In this document: positions 1 to 11,991 of the stretch, piece by piece | Position numbering within the stretch: the stretch's first letter is position 1 | Layout of the letters: every line of letters starts with the position of its first letter | Assembly: GCA_947652115.1 (NCBI GenBank) | Contig: OX393568.1 | Span: 23,082,367 to 23,146,366, forward strand | Source of the DNA: Blastomussa wellsi | Taxonomy: Eukaryota; Cnidaria; Anthozoa; Scleractinia; Plerogyridae | Reading direction: 5' to 3' | Length of the DNA: 64,000 nucleotides | Position numbers and translations under genes: made by a program | The notes under the pieces: model-generated | Database searches by the model: none | What the model saw: the letters and a program-made list of their open reading frames with translations, nothing else | What the model was told of the DNA's origin: nothing

Positions 1-43
1 AGAATAAATAATTATTTTCAATTATGGTAATTGTTAATTGTAG

Positions 44-3000
44 GTTGTCCTTGGTACAGTGGTGTCATATTTTGTTGGATTAAATCAAAAATTTCAAGTG
101 GCAGTTCTAGGTGACATTCCAAAAGGGTAAGAATCAATATTAGGTGTGTTAATGTACAACGAAGTGGGTATAATATTAATACTATTGAGATACAGACATG
201 ATTGAACTTGCAATCATTGATTGAATTATTTAATAACCGATCTCTTAAATACTTTTACCCATTACAGATTGCGAATACCATCTGCGCCATCTTTCAAGTT
301 GATGGGAAGCATTGTTCCAGATGCTTTAGTAATTGCTATTGTCATATTTGCCACAAATGTCTCTTTGGCCAAGACATTTGCAAAGAGGAACAATTACGTC
401 ATTGATGCAAATCAGGTGTGCTGGTAGTTTACTCTCTTAAATGGTTGGTGACCCCGACTTTTTTTCCATGAACTGATTTTATTTTCAATTCTCGGCAGAT
501 TGCCAAAAAATCATTGTGGGAAGTTTGAAAATTTTCAAGTTTAAACTACCCACAGGACATCCTATCCTGTCATCTTGCGGCTGTCATGCGAGTGGAAATG
601 TGGTCGCTAAATGCACATTTTTTCTTTAAGGATTAACCACACCACTTTATGGGTCAATTTTAAACAACATTTGGCAGACACGTTCATTTCAAAGATTTAT
701 TTGCAATATTTTTGGGCTTGCAGACACAGTTGTATTCGCTAACGAAGTGCCATTTTTCAGATTTAGGGTGTTCTTCCGAGCATGTTATCGGTGACCCCAA
801 TTTTTTTACATTTTTACATTTCTGACATCAGTAACTCATTCAGACATTGTTACAGTGGTGAGAATTTCAGAAAAAAATCAATGCCGGTAGAACATTTTTG
901 TGCAAACATCCTTAAAATAATTATTTTATTTTACAAAAAGAGGTCTATGTAGTTTCCCTTCTTGATGAGAACTTTGCAATGACAGATACAGCAAGTAATT
1001 AAAACTAAAAAAATTATTAGTGATCATTATCTGATCGTGCCCACACATTTTTTTATGTCTCTAGGAACTTATTGCTTGTGGATCGGCAAACATTGTGGGG
1101 TCATTCTTTTCTTGTTTCCCTGTGAGTGGCTCACTTTCGAGATCTGTCATTCAAGAAAGTATTGCAAGAACACAGGTAAGGAGATAATATCACTGATGAT
1201 GATTTGTGAGCATTCCTACGTAGGAGTCATTATTGATAGTACATTGATCTTTCTTTGTGCTATTTATATAGTGCAAAATATTATTCAACATCAAAAGTAT
1301 AATCCCTGGGCACCTTGAGAATCCCTGAGAGTCTCCTTCCCTCTTTATCCAGCCCCCTTTTCTTATGAAATATGTTTGGGGTACGTATTTCTATACTATT
1401 TTAATTATGTATTCAGTTTGTATATTATCTTCTCTTTTTTGGCAGCTCTGTAGCATACCTGTTGTTGTAATTATCATTCTGGTGTTGCTGTTTATAGCCC
1501 CTCTTTTCTTTCACTTGCCTAAGGTAAGTGTACTTTGCATGTTTCTTTATTTATGAAGCATGCTGCTTCATTTCTCAATCAGTATCTGACTATTGGAGGT
1601 TATTATGAGGAGTGGGGAGGGTGCATGGATGATAATAGCACTTGCTTCCTACCAATATCCTCCCTCCTCTAAAACCAACTGTGGCTTCTAAACATTAATT
1701 ATAATTTGATTGGATAGAGGACCTGCATGAAAATTAAACAAGCTAGGACTGAAATGGCTTCCTCTAAAAATAAATATTGTTATTTATTTACCCGGTGAAC
1801 TGATATGATTTTTATTATGCGTGTTGATTCTTGTGATGTCTTTTGTGTTAGGCAATACTAGCTGCCATAGTAGTTGTTGCCCTGAAAGGCTTGTTCCGTC
1901 AGTTTAGCAGACTTCCGCAGCTATGGAGGATTTGTAAAAGTGATGCTGTATGTGCAGTCTTATAACTCAGTTGTTTTAACTTATACATGTAACATCATAC
2001 AGTCACTTACTTGTACTGTGAAGGATCATACAGTTGGTGTTAAACACTTTTTATTTGTTATCATGTTTTTATTGGAGTGACTATTTTTAGTACCATGTAA
2101 GAATTTGCTGATGAGTCATCATAAGTTTGTTGACAAACTAGTAATTTGCATCATTGTTTTATGTCAAATGGAGCTGCTAGTCATCTTCAATTTATTTCAT
2201 AACTCGTTTGCCTTGTACTGTAGGTAAAATGTAAAGTCTGCATCAAGACTAGTGGCCCATATCGCCAGAGCTTATACAGGTTTTCGTAGCATGAAGCGAC
2301 TGGGAGTATTTCTACTCCTCCCCCCCCCCCCTGGGTGGGATCCTAGTCCATCACAGGGTTACTAGTTTATACAATTGAGTGGAGAGAGGCACTAACTATG
2401 GCGATAGCTATAGTGTCTTGACCAAGAACGCAAGGCAGTGCCCCGGCCGAGGCTCTCTGGAGTCCAGCAGACTAACCATGCGGCCATTAATGCCTCTATT
2501 TATAATACTTTATTATAAACATCAAACAGCTTTTATATATTTCACTTCTCCTGGGCAATAATATTATATCACTTGATTATAGTGAATCAACTTGGCTACA
2601 TAGTCTGGCTGTTGCCCATGATGCTGTCGATAAATAATCATCACTCTGACAGATTACTTTAATTTGTTGTTACTTTGAAGGTTGTTTGGTTTGCGACCTG
2701 GTTAGGAGTGGTGCTGCTTGGTATTGATATTGGCTTGGGAGTTGGTGTGGTTATGGCACTTGCAGTAGTTCTGTGGAAGTCCTCAAGGTTAGAATCAAAA
2801 TAATTTAATTTTCCTGTAGTTATCCCTAAAGCTCTTGTCCAGCAGGTTCCCCAGCTTGTGTTATTCTTTAAAGTGTCTATATGGCCTACAGGGTTTTATG
2901 CCTTTGGTATCTTTATATTGCATAAGCAAGTATTTCAATTTTATTTTTTGGATTCCACAACGTTTTTGCCACAAAATAGAGCTTTAAAGTTCCCACGTCA

Positions 3001-6000
3001 GCCATGCCCAATAAAGATGACTGGGAGTTGCTACTAAAAAAGAGTCCTGGTTCTAGAACGGGCCTTGACGTCAAGTCAAGAAGCGTCAAATCTTCCTGTC
3101 AGTTCATTTCACTGTTAATTCAGAAATATGATTAATTGAAAGTGATTTCAGCCGAATAATATGTCTGATAGCTGTGTTGTTGTGAGGTGTTCAAATTCTG
3201 CTGACTCAAAGAAAGGAATTGCCTGAAGTGATGTCATTCATCACAAATCTTCGATCATGCGGTCAACTTCATTGGGCGTGGCCAAGGCGGGAAATTTAAA
3301 GCTTGATTTTGGTATGAGTGATGGAATGGAAAAAAAAATTCAGAATAGTTTTCTACGCATTCTAGAGATACCAAATCCAAAACAATCGGTTTTGGCCGTA
3401 TAGACACTAAGAGAGGGGAGAGGTTTGGAGGTGGGGCCTTATGCCAGTGTAGTTTATTTGAGGACTGTTTTAACAATTATTTTATAATGACTTTCAGTTT
3501 GGGTTTTTATTGAAGGGTTAGAACTTATTGATGTTCAACATTAATTTTCAGACCACCAGCGGCACTTCTTGGTCAAATTCCTAACACAGGAATTTACAGA
3601 GACCTTCAAAGAATACCGTCGGTAAGTGTCTTTGATTTCACTGGTCCGTGCACTCAAGAATTAGGTACACAAAGGTCAGAGTAACAACAATCTTTCGGGA
3701 AGGGGAGTCTTGAAAATTTAAGAGCACCTTTCTATAACCGTTTTTCTTTTGCCAGTCCTTAGCGCAAAATGAATCAATGTGAAAGTGAGACTGAAATGAT
3801 TTTTGCAGTGAATTTCCAATTTAAGCAATTGGGATAAAGAAGCCTGAAAAAATTCAGAGCTTCATTGCTTTTTTTCAGGCTCGATCTTTATTCCAATTGC
3901 TTCATTGGAAATTCACTGCGAAGATCATTTTTCACTTTCATCTTTATCTATTCACATGTACTATTTCAGGGTTTTTTTCCAATTGCTTAAATTGAAGCAG
4001 TTGATTTGATTTGGATTGACTCAGTTGTTCATTGCTATAGTTGATATAGTTTGTCATGTATAATATGAAGTGTGTTTAGGTGGGGCAGTTGTAAGGGGAT
4101 GTAAAAGTTGATCAAAGTAAAGTTTTGGAAGTAGAGGTATTTCTGGGAGTGTTAAAATCATAAATTTATTCATACATTCCATTTCTTTTTCCCTCTGAAG
4201 TATGCATGGTAGTTTAGTTTTCCACTCCATGCATTTTATCTATTTGAACCTTTCTTTTAGGCAAAGCCAATTCCTGGAGTGAAGATTTTCAGATTTGAAT
4301 CTGCGATGTTTTATGCCAATTCAGAGTTCTTCCGTAGCACTTTAATTGAAATGACTGGGGTTGACCCTCAAAATCCACCCAAGCATAGCAGCATCGGCAA
4401 TTCTGTGTACTACAGAAGTACGGGTAGCATGGAGGATACAGGGAGCCCAACAATAGAAATTGCAAGGAGCTCTACTATTGCAGTCAACAGATCTCTGGAG
4501 AATGGGGTAACTGTGGCTCTTTGTTATGACAAATAACTTATTTGACATCTTAGGCCAGCACCATAATTCCCAGGACCAATTCTAGTTTAAAATAACTTAT
4601 TTGAAATCTTAGGCCCAGTTAGTTAAGACACCACAATTCTCAAGACCCAATTCTAGTGTAGGGTTCATACCAGTCATGTAAAACCTGGGAAGTCGTGGGA
4701 TTTCAAAATTTCATTTTCCAAGCCTGGGAAGTCATGGAATTTAGGTGTTGGTCATGAAAAATATAATTATTGAAAATGATGCAGATTGTACAGTCTAACA
4801 TTTTTTTTTTGGAAAATTAATGTTGCTTGAAAGGAAGTCAAGAAAAAATTTTGAAAGTTTCCAAGAAAATGTTGAATTTTTGGTCATGGAACATTGGAAA
4901 GTCATTGAAATAAGTTCAGCATGTCTGTATCATCTTAGGTGGCCTAAATTCTCACAGGTACTGCTACATATATGTCTTTAAGAGCATAGTCCCAACACTG
5001 GATTATTCCCTCTTCATACTAATAAAATAACATTGTGTACTTTAGGATGTGGAGGTTTCCTTGAGTGATGTTGGAAACCCTGACAATGCACGTGGAGAGC
5101 TGGATTCCGCGCCAGTCCATGCCATTATTATCGATGCTAGTACCTTTAACTTTATTGATACTCAGGGTGTCAACACCTTATTGCAGGTAAGCATTGAAAA
5201 CTAGCGTTAGGCAGTTAGGCATTTTTTCAAATTTTTGATATTGTGTAGTTCTATAAAATAATTATCTATACCCCCCTCCCCCTCAGAAGAGATTATTCCA
5301 AAGGACCCCCCCCCCCCCACCCCTTTGGAAATTCCAATTAAGATTCATACATTTCTTTAAAGTTTTCGCTATTTGAGACCTTCCCCCAACCCCAGCAACC
5401 GCTTCTGTGGGGGGAATATGGATATTTTCTGGAACTACACATTTGATAGAGGGGGTAAGTTTGATAGTCTTTAAATTCTTTTGAAATTTGTTGTAATTAA
5501 TTTCAATCATTGAACTTTTCATTTTTAGGATTGTAAAGCTTTGAAAATTGTCATCTGTTCACAAATGTAATGTATCTTAATTGATGCAGTACATGAGCAA
5601 ACAAAGTTGTATAAAGAATTTTCTGCTGTCTTTTTTCAATTATTTCTGGAATTTATATAATGTTATCTGCCTTTCCTATTTTAGCTTGGTGTAGAGTATG
5701 AAAAGATTGGAGTCAAATTCTACTTAGCACACTGCCGATGTAAGTCAAAAAGATACAGTATATTTTCTCGTAGGTAATATTTATTTTTTATGTTGTCTTA
5801 AATTTATGCTTTTAAGACTGTTTTTCCTAGCAATGGAGTCAGATTCATAAGACACCCTTGCAACCTTGTGAATTAAAACTAAATCACACACTGTAAGCTG
5901 TCATAAGCTATAATTGACAGAATCAGAACATTTCCATTTTCTTTTGGTTCTTCTTAGGAATCTGTCATTTATGATCCATTGAAAATTACGTGTTTAGATT

Positions 6001-7754
6001 TACCTGCAGAAGTGGAAGAACAAACTTATCAGCTCTTGTAGGCTGTCAAGCACCTTTTAGTTCTTTTTTACTTGCAACTGTTATCCAACAATCTTAGTTT
6101 TCATTAGCATCAGAGTCCTAAACAGAATGGGAAGCCCCTTTGTTTGTTACTTCACTGGCTTGATTATCACTAGTTCATAATGCTCTGCACTTCTGATTAA
6201 GACTCTGACCGTATGTGATGCCAGCAGAAACCAGCTGATTGGAAATGAAGTCGCAATTTAACCAAATCCATTAATTTTGTACCTGTTACATAGACTACAT
6301 ACGAGAAATGCTAGAGAGAGCAGGCTTTACAGCAAGAATAGGAACCGAACATCTCTTTGTGTCTGTGCATGACGCAGTAATTCATGCTGTTGGGATTCAC
6401 TCCGAGGTAAGCTTAACAATTAATGGTAAATAAGTGTAAAGAACTGTCTGCAGTGTAGAAGCTGCTGTCAGTGGTTACAGGAAATATCCGCACCCATTCC
6501 ATGTAAAGTTGACTTTCTAGACTGTTGGTGGACCGTGGTCGTGGGCACCTGGAGTTTGAGATGGGTTGGGGGGGGGGGGGATGGGAGAGACTTGAACCAC
6601 ACAACCTCCCATGGGAGAGGTGTGGATATTTTTTCTGGAACACCGAAATAGGACCTGCCTAAACTGTAGGGATGACAGAGGGGGAGCTTCTTGAAATTGT
6701 AAAATTTATAATAATGTGTTTCTCCTGGTGAATTTTGTCTCCAGCTAGCTTACTTGGCAGTTAAATAAAGTGCGACATTGTTCTTTCAGAATCACAGTAT
6801 CATCCTTTTCACATGATGAAATCCTTAAGATGTAAAAATTAACAATTGTTCCCTGATTTAGTGTACACTATTGAGGTGTGGTGGATACAGGAGAGAAGTG
6901 TTCGTCAACAGCAACTCTTGACTGGCTTTTTGAGTTCTCTTTAAACTCCCAAAGTATAAATGTAGCACAGCTAATGAACCAATAATTTTGCTGTATAACA
7001 TTGTTGGTGGAATTGTACCCCCAAAATCCCCTCCAAAAATGTACACAAGATAAAATGTCTTTTGAAGCTGTCTGCATTTGCTATCAGCATGCACTGTTGG
7101 GTTTTGTGTACAGTATATTGTGCTTATGTATAATGAATTAATTTTCAAAAGTTAAACGTTGCACGGCTCTGATAGCTATGTTATGACAGATATTTGATGG
7201 ATTGTCTGAAAAAAAACCAGGTCAATAGTTCAAGAGGATGTTGGCCATTACATAAGTTATGGTTTATTCATTGTTTGTGTTTGTTTTGTTTTAGGATGCA
7301 TCTTATGATTCCCCTATGATGAGTGATACTGAATCAGCTAGCATGACACTAGAAGCAGCTGGTGTCTCGAACCCACAGGTTTGTAAAAGTTTGTTCTTAA
7401 ACTATTCAATTTTTGTCAAATAGCAAATAAAATTGTGGCCATGCAGCCACTTCCAAGTTTTGGTCCAGGAAGACATTCTCTTGCAGCAATACTTTTGCAG
7501 TGGAAATTATTACTCAAGGAGTACATGTGTACATTGTAAGGGCGTTCTCTAATAAGGGTTACATTCTCCAGTCCTGTGGCACGTTTCAAGGTTTTGCTAT
7601 GCCTAGACATACTATGTTCAGGTCTTCCATCTTGAAGATTCTCAGCATAGTTGACAGTATTTTATTTGTTTAATTTTACCTTTACTTACAGGTTTTTTCT
7701 CCAGTTTAATGTTTCTAGTTATGTTGCCTATGTTTTGTTTAGGTGGAAGACTAG
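44..7754 (+). CDS. SLC26 (SulP) anion transporter, 3' part, 13 exons
   Basis: Multi-pass membrane anion exchanger or sulfate transporter of the SLC26 family; the 5' part lies outside the window. Exons with GT-AG borders and consistent phase: 44-126, 268-415, 1065-1175, 1446-1523, 1852-1947, 2681-2787, 3552-3621, 4261-4506, 5046-5186, 5685-5739, 6294-6406, 7295-7378, 7743-7754, giving 447 residues and a stop. The first nine carry late membrane helices, including the conserved LMGSIVPDALVIAIV and NIVGSFFSCFPVSGSLSRS blocks, then the linker GQIPNTGIYRDLQ and PGVKIFRFESAMFYANSEFF. Exons 8-11 form the cytoplasmic STAS domain (IIIDASTFNFIDTQGV; LERAGFTARIG), interrupted by the usual acidic and serine-rich variable loop in exon 8. 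The linker resembles the SLC26A1-A6 branch more than A11, but I cannot assign an orthologue. The last exon adds only three codons and the stop. Confidence 0.9.
2228..2487 (-). repeat. tRNA-derived SINE in an SLC26 intron
   Basis: Reverse-strand copy of the same family as the intact SINE at 62908-63206. It shares the tRNA-like head (reverse complement of gactaaccatgcggcc), the block around the reversed cttgaccaagaacgcaagg motif, and the tail matching 'agctctggc...gggccactag'. It is more diverged and has a C-run at about 2322-2332. No target duplication was recognised. Confidence 0.7.
3792..3935. repeat. Fold-back (MITE-like) element in an SLC26 intron
   Basis: Arms at about 3792-3850 and 3878-3935 are inverted copies sharing gcagtgaatttccaat, aagcaattgg and aagcctgaaaaaa. 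The loop is about 27 nt. No coding capacity. The transcript could form a long hairpin before splicing. Confidence 0.65.
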
Positions 7755-8325
7755 AGTCCACAAGGAAAATTAAAAATGAAACCACACAACCGCAGCATTT
7801 CTGAGGAGGTTCACATCTGGCCACCATGGCAAATGTGCCAGACAGTAACCAGTAACTGGAAATTGCAGCCTGTCAGACAAGTTAGTAATGAGGCCCTGCC
7901 AGGGTAAATTCTGACAAGTGTCATGGCCCAAAAGAAGAAATTGTGACAAAAGGAAGTCTTCCTCGCCAAAATTCTGACAGTGACATCATGGTACATTTTT
8001 AAATTCAAACAGGTGACACAGATTTCCTTCTCTCCCCTCCCAACACCCCACTGGCAGAGCCTCAGTTTGCAGTTGCTTTCAAGGAAATTTTAGTTTGGTC
8101 GGTGCAAGAGTTCTTCTGATTTCCAATCTCCAGTGAGATCTAGGGAACAGTAACAAGAGGAAACAGCTCCTGAAGGCTGATTGAAGAAGGCACACCAGAT
8201 TGTGTACTCTGTAACGTGCCAAGATTGCATTGATTTTAGTCAGAGGAATAACTAGGAGAGGTTAGTGGTCGTGTTTAGTGTGATGATAAATTCATTTTGA
8301 GTGTGAACCAGAATGTTTCAAGGTA

Positions 8326-8484
8326 CAGTGCGACCTCTATTAAGCGGCCACCCTCGGGACTTTGAAAAGTGGCCGCTTAATAGAGGTAAAATATAAATCG
8401 GACAAATAATTTGGGACCTTAGAAAGTGGGCGTTTAATGGAGGGTGGCCGCCTAATAGGTGGCCGCTTAATAGAGGTCGCACTG
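8326..8484. mobile_element. MITE with TA target duplication (pogo/mariner-like ends)
   Basis: 159-bp non-coding element. Its ends are inverted copies beginning CAGTGCGACCTCTATTAAGC, and it is flanked by TA at 8324-8325 and 8485-8486. Internal copies of ggccgcttaatagagg make it multiply self-complementary. A CAGT start with TA duplication is typical of Tc1/mariner/pogo non-autonomous elements. Confidence 0.8.
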
Positions 8485-8559
8485 TAGTCTTGAACATGCA
8501 AAGCATGTTTCTATAATAATTTTCAAATGAATTATTTTGATAACTAAAAAGTGAAAGTG

Positions 8560-8905
8560 TAATTAGTAATTGTAATAGGACTGACTGGAGTCCAGTTCGA
8601 CCGCATAGCGGGAGTCCGATTTGTTAATCACGAGTATGATTACAGACCGAATTGGATGACACAAAGTCCTGTTACCAATTAATCGTAACTATAACAAAAT
8701 TTGAGAAAAACTTCCTCAAAGCAAAATCTGTTGATGGTTTATCATCACTGTGACAAAAAGAGCGCACACATCTACAACATGCAAACGTTGCTATTGGACA
8801 CCTTGTTATTGGACACTTAAGCTGCGCGTGCTTCAATTTGGTCAAAAATAGGGCGTGCTAAGAACCAATCAGATTTGAGCATTTTGTCATAGTTATAATT
8901 AGAGA
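8560..8905. repeat. Imperfect fold-back repeat
   Basis: Contains inverted segments taactataacaaaatttgag (about 8688) and the reverse of gattggttc...cataacta (about 8867-8897), with no ORF. Probably a diverged MITE; exact ends not resolved. Confidence 0.4.
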
Positions 8906-9900
8906 ATGAAATTACAGGTGTTTTATTGGAATGTGTAGATCTGGATCTTTCATTTGCCGGTTGATCATTCGCCCAAGTGCACTGATGATAAATATATGCA
9001 GAATGCTGAACATTTGAAAAAGTTAAATCTGACCAATATTTGTGCAGGAATAAAACTTATTTTTGCTGCTTTTGTGATCGAGTTGGGCGAATGATTGACG
9101 GGTGAATGATGTTTTCAAAAAACCAGGTCTACATACTGCTCTGAAAATCGGCTGTAAGTAGCAGTATGTAGTAACAGCATGCTGAATTAATCAGTTAAAT
9201 TATTAAACATCATCAGTTGCGTAAAATCAATCTCAAATAACATATATCTTTCCTCACTTTTCACATTACTGCTAGAAATCGCCTTGTATTTGAAACGCTA
9301 CAAATTGCTGAAAATAAACACAGGTTAATTTTGCTTGATGTGTTTGCTCAGAACTTTTGTAAGCCTACCAGACTGGTTAAAAACAAGTTTCTGTAACTGA
9401 TGCATTTCAAAGCTGCAAGGTTTAACGAATCAATCATGTATAGTGAAATCGTAGGTGTGAAATTCTTCTTACAATAATATTGATAAAGCTTTTAGAGTAA
9501 GTTACATATTTTTGTTGCAATACAAAAGTAGAATACAATAATGTAAAAAAGTCAATATTTTTTATAATTTTCCATATCAAGATGAACAATTGTTTTTTAT
9601 TATTATTCTGGTGTATGATAGTGAATAAGTTATGGATTCTGCAACAAAACAGTTGAAGTCAAATGCTGCTGTTTTGTAAATGGAATCAACTTTTGTGAAA
9701 TAAACAACTGACATGCAGTAACATTATTTTAATTGCTGAGATTATTGGTTGATAACAAGGAGCTTCTGCACCAAACCCTTGTATTTGGAGAATCTCTAGA
9801 TGGCTTTCAGTCTCTTCTCCTTTCTTTCCACTCAACACCCCCCCCCCCCCCCATGCTTACTGCCCCAATCCCCTCTGCAGACCCATGCTGAACACTTCAC

Positions 9901-10065
9901 CATGGGCGTAGCCAAGATTTTTCAAAAGGGGGGGGGGGTCACACCCATTGTTCTCACCAGTTTGTCATGTCAACCTCCGCACTGTGTTTCACTTATTTAC
10001 TTAAAAAGTATCTCAATAAGGGGGTCACAGGCACTCCAGGACCCCCCCTCCTGGCTACCCCCTTG
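9901..10065. mobile_element. hAT-type MITE
   Basis: Ends are CATGGGCGTAGCCA and the inverse of TGGCTACCCCCTTG, matching the ends of the hAT remnant at 13108-13865. Flanking octamers cacttcac (9893-9900) and cattgcac (10066-10073) agree at 6 of 8 positions, fitting an old 8-bp duplication. Includes a G-run. Confidence 0.6.
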
Positions 10066-10486
10066 CATTGCACGTAGTTCCGATGCAGCTTTCATTCACG
10101 CTCACGCATTCACGTTGTAGTGATGTCACCAATGATCAGGATGAAAAACTTGAACTGAAACCGCAGGGAGAGAGACCACAGTAGTTGAGAAAAAACGAAT
10201 AAAACTTTGATAGCTAACACAATTACTGGTAACCCAGTAGATTACATTGTGTGCTATATTATAAAAACTACATGACCGCCATTTTGTGCGACCTCGTCGT
10301 TGTCGTCATAGGGCACACACACCCGCGATCCATGCCACTGGCCATGTCGACCATGAAAACTTGAATGGACGGTTCTATTTCTATGCATGCACGATTGTCC
10401 TCCTATGGTTATGAGGCTCCGCTTTGCGGCCCTTCGGGCTGCTGGAGCTCCGCTATAATTATGAAGGCAAGCTTGGTAGAACTTAC

Positions 10487-11105
10487 GGGCTGAAAACAAT
10501 CCTTATATATGTACTTACAAGTTCCATAACAACAGGTCGTCCCATTTCCGAAATCAGACTCGTTAGAACAAGAAGACCCCCAGCAATCGAATTTGAATCT
10601 ACTGTTACAACAACTTTGCCTGGTAAAACAATCGGAATCAGATGTACAACTGGAACTATTAACAGATTCACTGAAACAACGAAGTTTCCTCGGAAGAACA
10701 ATCATAATCATTGGAACAGGAGTGCCTAACACAACTTGAACCATAAACGCATACATTGTTACAGGTTATGTCCCCCATAGAACAACCAGAATCAGACAAA
10801 CGGAAGTGACCGACACAACTTGATGCGTGAATACGTTGACTGTTTCTGCAATGTTCCCCGGCAGAACAATCAGAATCAGACAAACAGAAGTGCGGACCAA
10901 CACAACTTGATGTGTAAATACATTCATTGTTACAGCAACTTTCCCCGGTAGAACAACCAGAATCAGACAAGCAGAATTGTCCGACACAACTCGATGCGTA
11001 AAGGCATTCACTGTTATAGCAAGTTTCCCCGGTAAAACAATCAGAGTAACAGGATTGACTGACACAATTCGATCCGTTAACACATTCACTGTGACAACAG
11101 ACTTG
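10487..11105 (-). pseudogene. Broken copy of the cysteine-module membrane protein family
   Basis: Reading the minus strand gives at least five 28-residue-type modules of the family (C-x5-C-x5-CC-x3-C-x4/5-C), for example FCLSDSDCSAGEHC and SCSNESDFGNGTTCC. The frame changes near 10685, where a module runs into a stop in one frame and resumes in another. Several module cysteines are lost (HCRNSQ, TCYNSE, SDFGNG). The signal peptide and first half-module are missing because a MITE (11106-11267) sits exactly there. No membrane helix or PPxY tail follows. A good donor-like GTAAGT at 10486-10481 follows the last module, so a spliced form cannot be fully excluded, but the intact paralogues have no intron here. 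Confidence 0.75.
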
Positions 11106-11267
11106 GGGTGCTTTCCTTTGGGGTGATCCGGTCAGGATCAGTGATCCGGATCATGGTGCATCAAAGACGCCGGCGAATCCACCCTGAGCAAGGATTCATC
11201 GGTGCCTTTGATACACCATGATCCGGATCACTGATCCTGATCCGGATCCCCCCAAAGGAACGCACCC
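11106..11267. mobile_element. Fold-back MITE (GATCCGGATCA family)
   Basis: 162-bp hairpin element. Arms begin GGGTGC(T/G)TTCCTTTGGGG and share GATCAGTGATCCGGATCATG; the loop is around gcgaatccaccctgagc. It abuts the first surviving module of the cysteine-rich pseudogene. No clear target duplication was found. Confidence 0.75.
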
Positions 11268-11991
11268 TTGGACTGAGAACAAAATTAACCGTTACCCGTA
11301 AAAAAGTATAAAAGTTAACCGTTACCATAAAAGCCACTACCCCATTGAGACCCTCATGTAAACAGATTACTGATCCCTTTGCTCATGGTCACGCCATGCA
11401 TAGTATGGGAGCAGTCACTCCTCAAGAAAGGAAAGATGTAAAGAAGGAAGGAAGAAGATCTGCACCCACCACTGAGATAGCTTCCTCGCAGGCTGTGACT
11501 GACCAAGGTGATTGGATCCGGGGATGCAGATCTAGGTCTCCAAGATCTAGTATTGGAATTATTCACAGTGGACTACTCAAATGGGCTACTCTAGAATGAA
11601 AGTACTCCTCAAATTTCTGAACTTCTTAAAGTGTTTATGGTGGAGTGTTGTTCATACTCGAGAGCTATTTTTTGTTGTTTATTTTGCTTTTGCTCACCTT
11701 CTTTCCAAGATTAAATTTTACGAAATCTTACTTGAAGTTTGGACTCATGCTTATTTGTTAAGGCGGTTGGTGAGTAACTTGCTGCGAGATATAAATACTG
11801 AGCAACAAGTTAAAAAAAATTATTTATTGTGTTCTTAAGGCCCAAACTCGAAAAATGCAAATGCAAATGCCTATGCAAAGAAAAAACAAAACTACTATCA
11901 AAGATAGAATTATAATTTTAATCTCTTTAAATTATAAAAGTGAAGAGTCATGACAGAATTCCTCCACTTTTCCAGTGTTGTGATGGACAGG
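11268..11991. other. No gene seen
   Basis: AT-rich spacer downstream of the 12-kb cysteine-rich gene. Short open frames (11345-11599, 11581-11838) lack family resemblance or splice support. Confidence 0.4.

Larger units (their letters stand above)
7755..10486. other. SLC26 3' UTR and repeat-filled intergenic DNA
   Basis: No convincing coding region. AATAAA-type signals occur near 9050 and 9702, so the SLC26 transcript may end in this stretch. It also holds the MITEs listed separately (8326-8484, 8560-8905, 9901-10065) and C- or G-runs near 9839 and 9929. Confidence 0.5.

Noticed and set aside
202..427. Plus frames starting at 202 and 221 as independent genes
   Set aside because: The 221 frame contains the SLC26 exon at 268-415 with intron on both sides; the 202 frame is out of phase.
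10424..10729. Plus-strand 101-residue frame
   Set aside because: Opposite-strand shadow of the pseudogene.
10766..11089. 107-residue minus frame as a separate gene
   Set aside because: Alternate-frame reading of the cysteine-module pseudogene; lacks the module cysteines.
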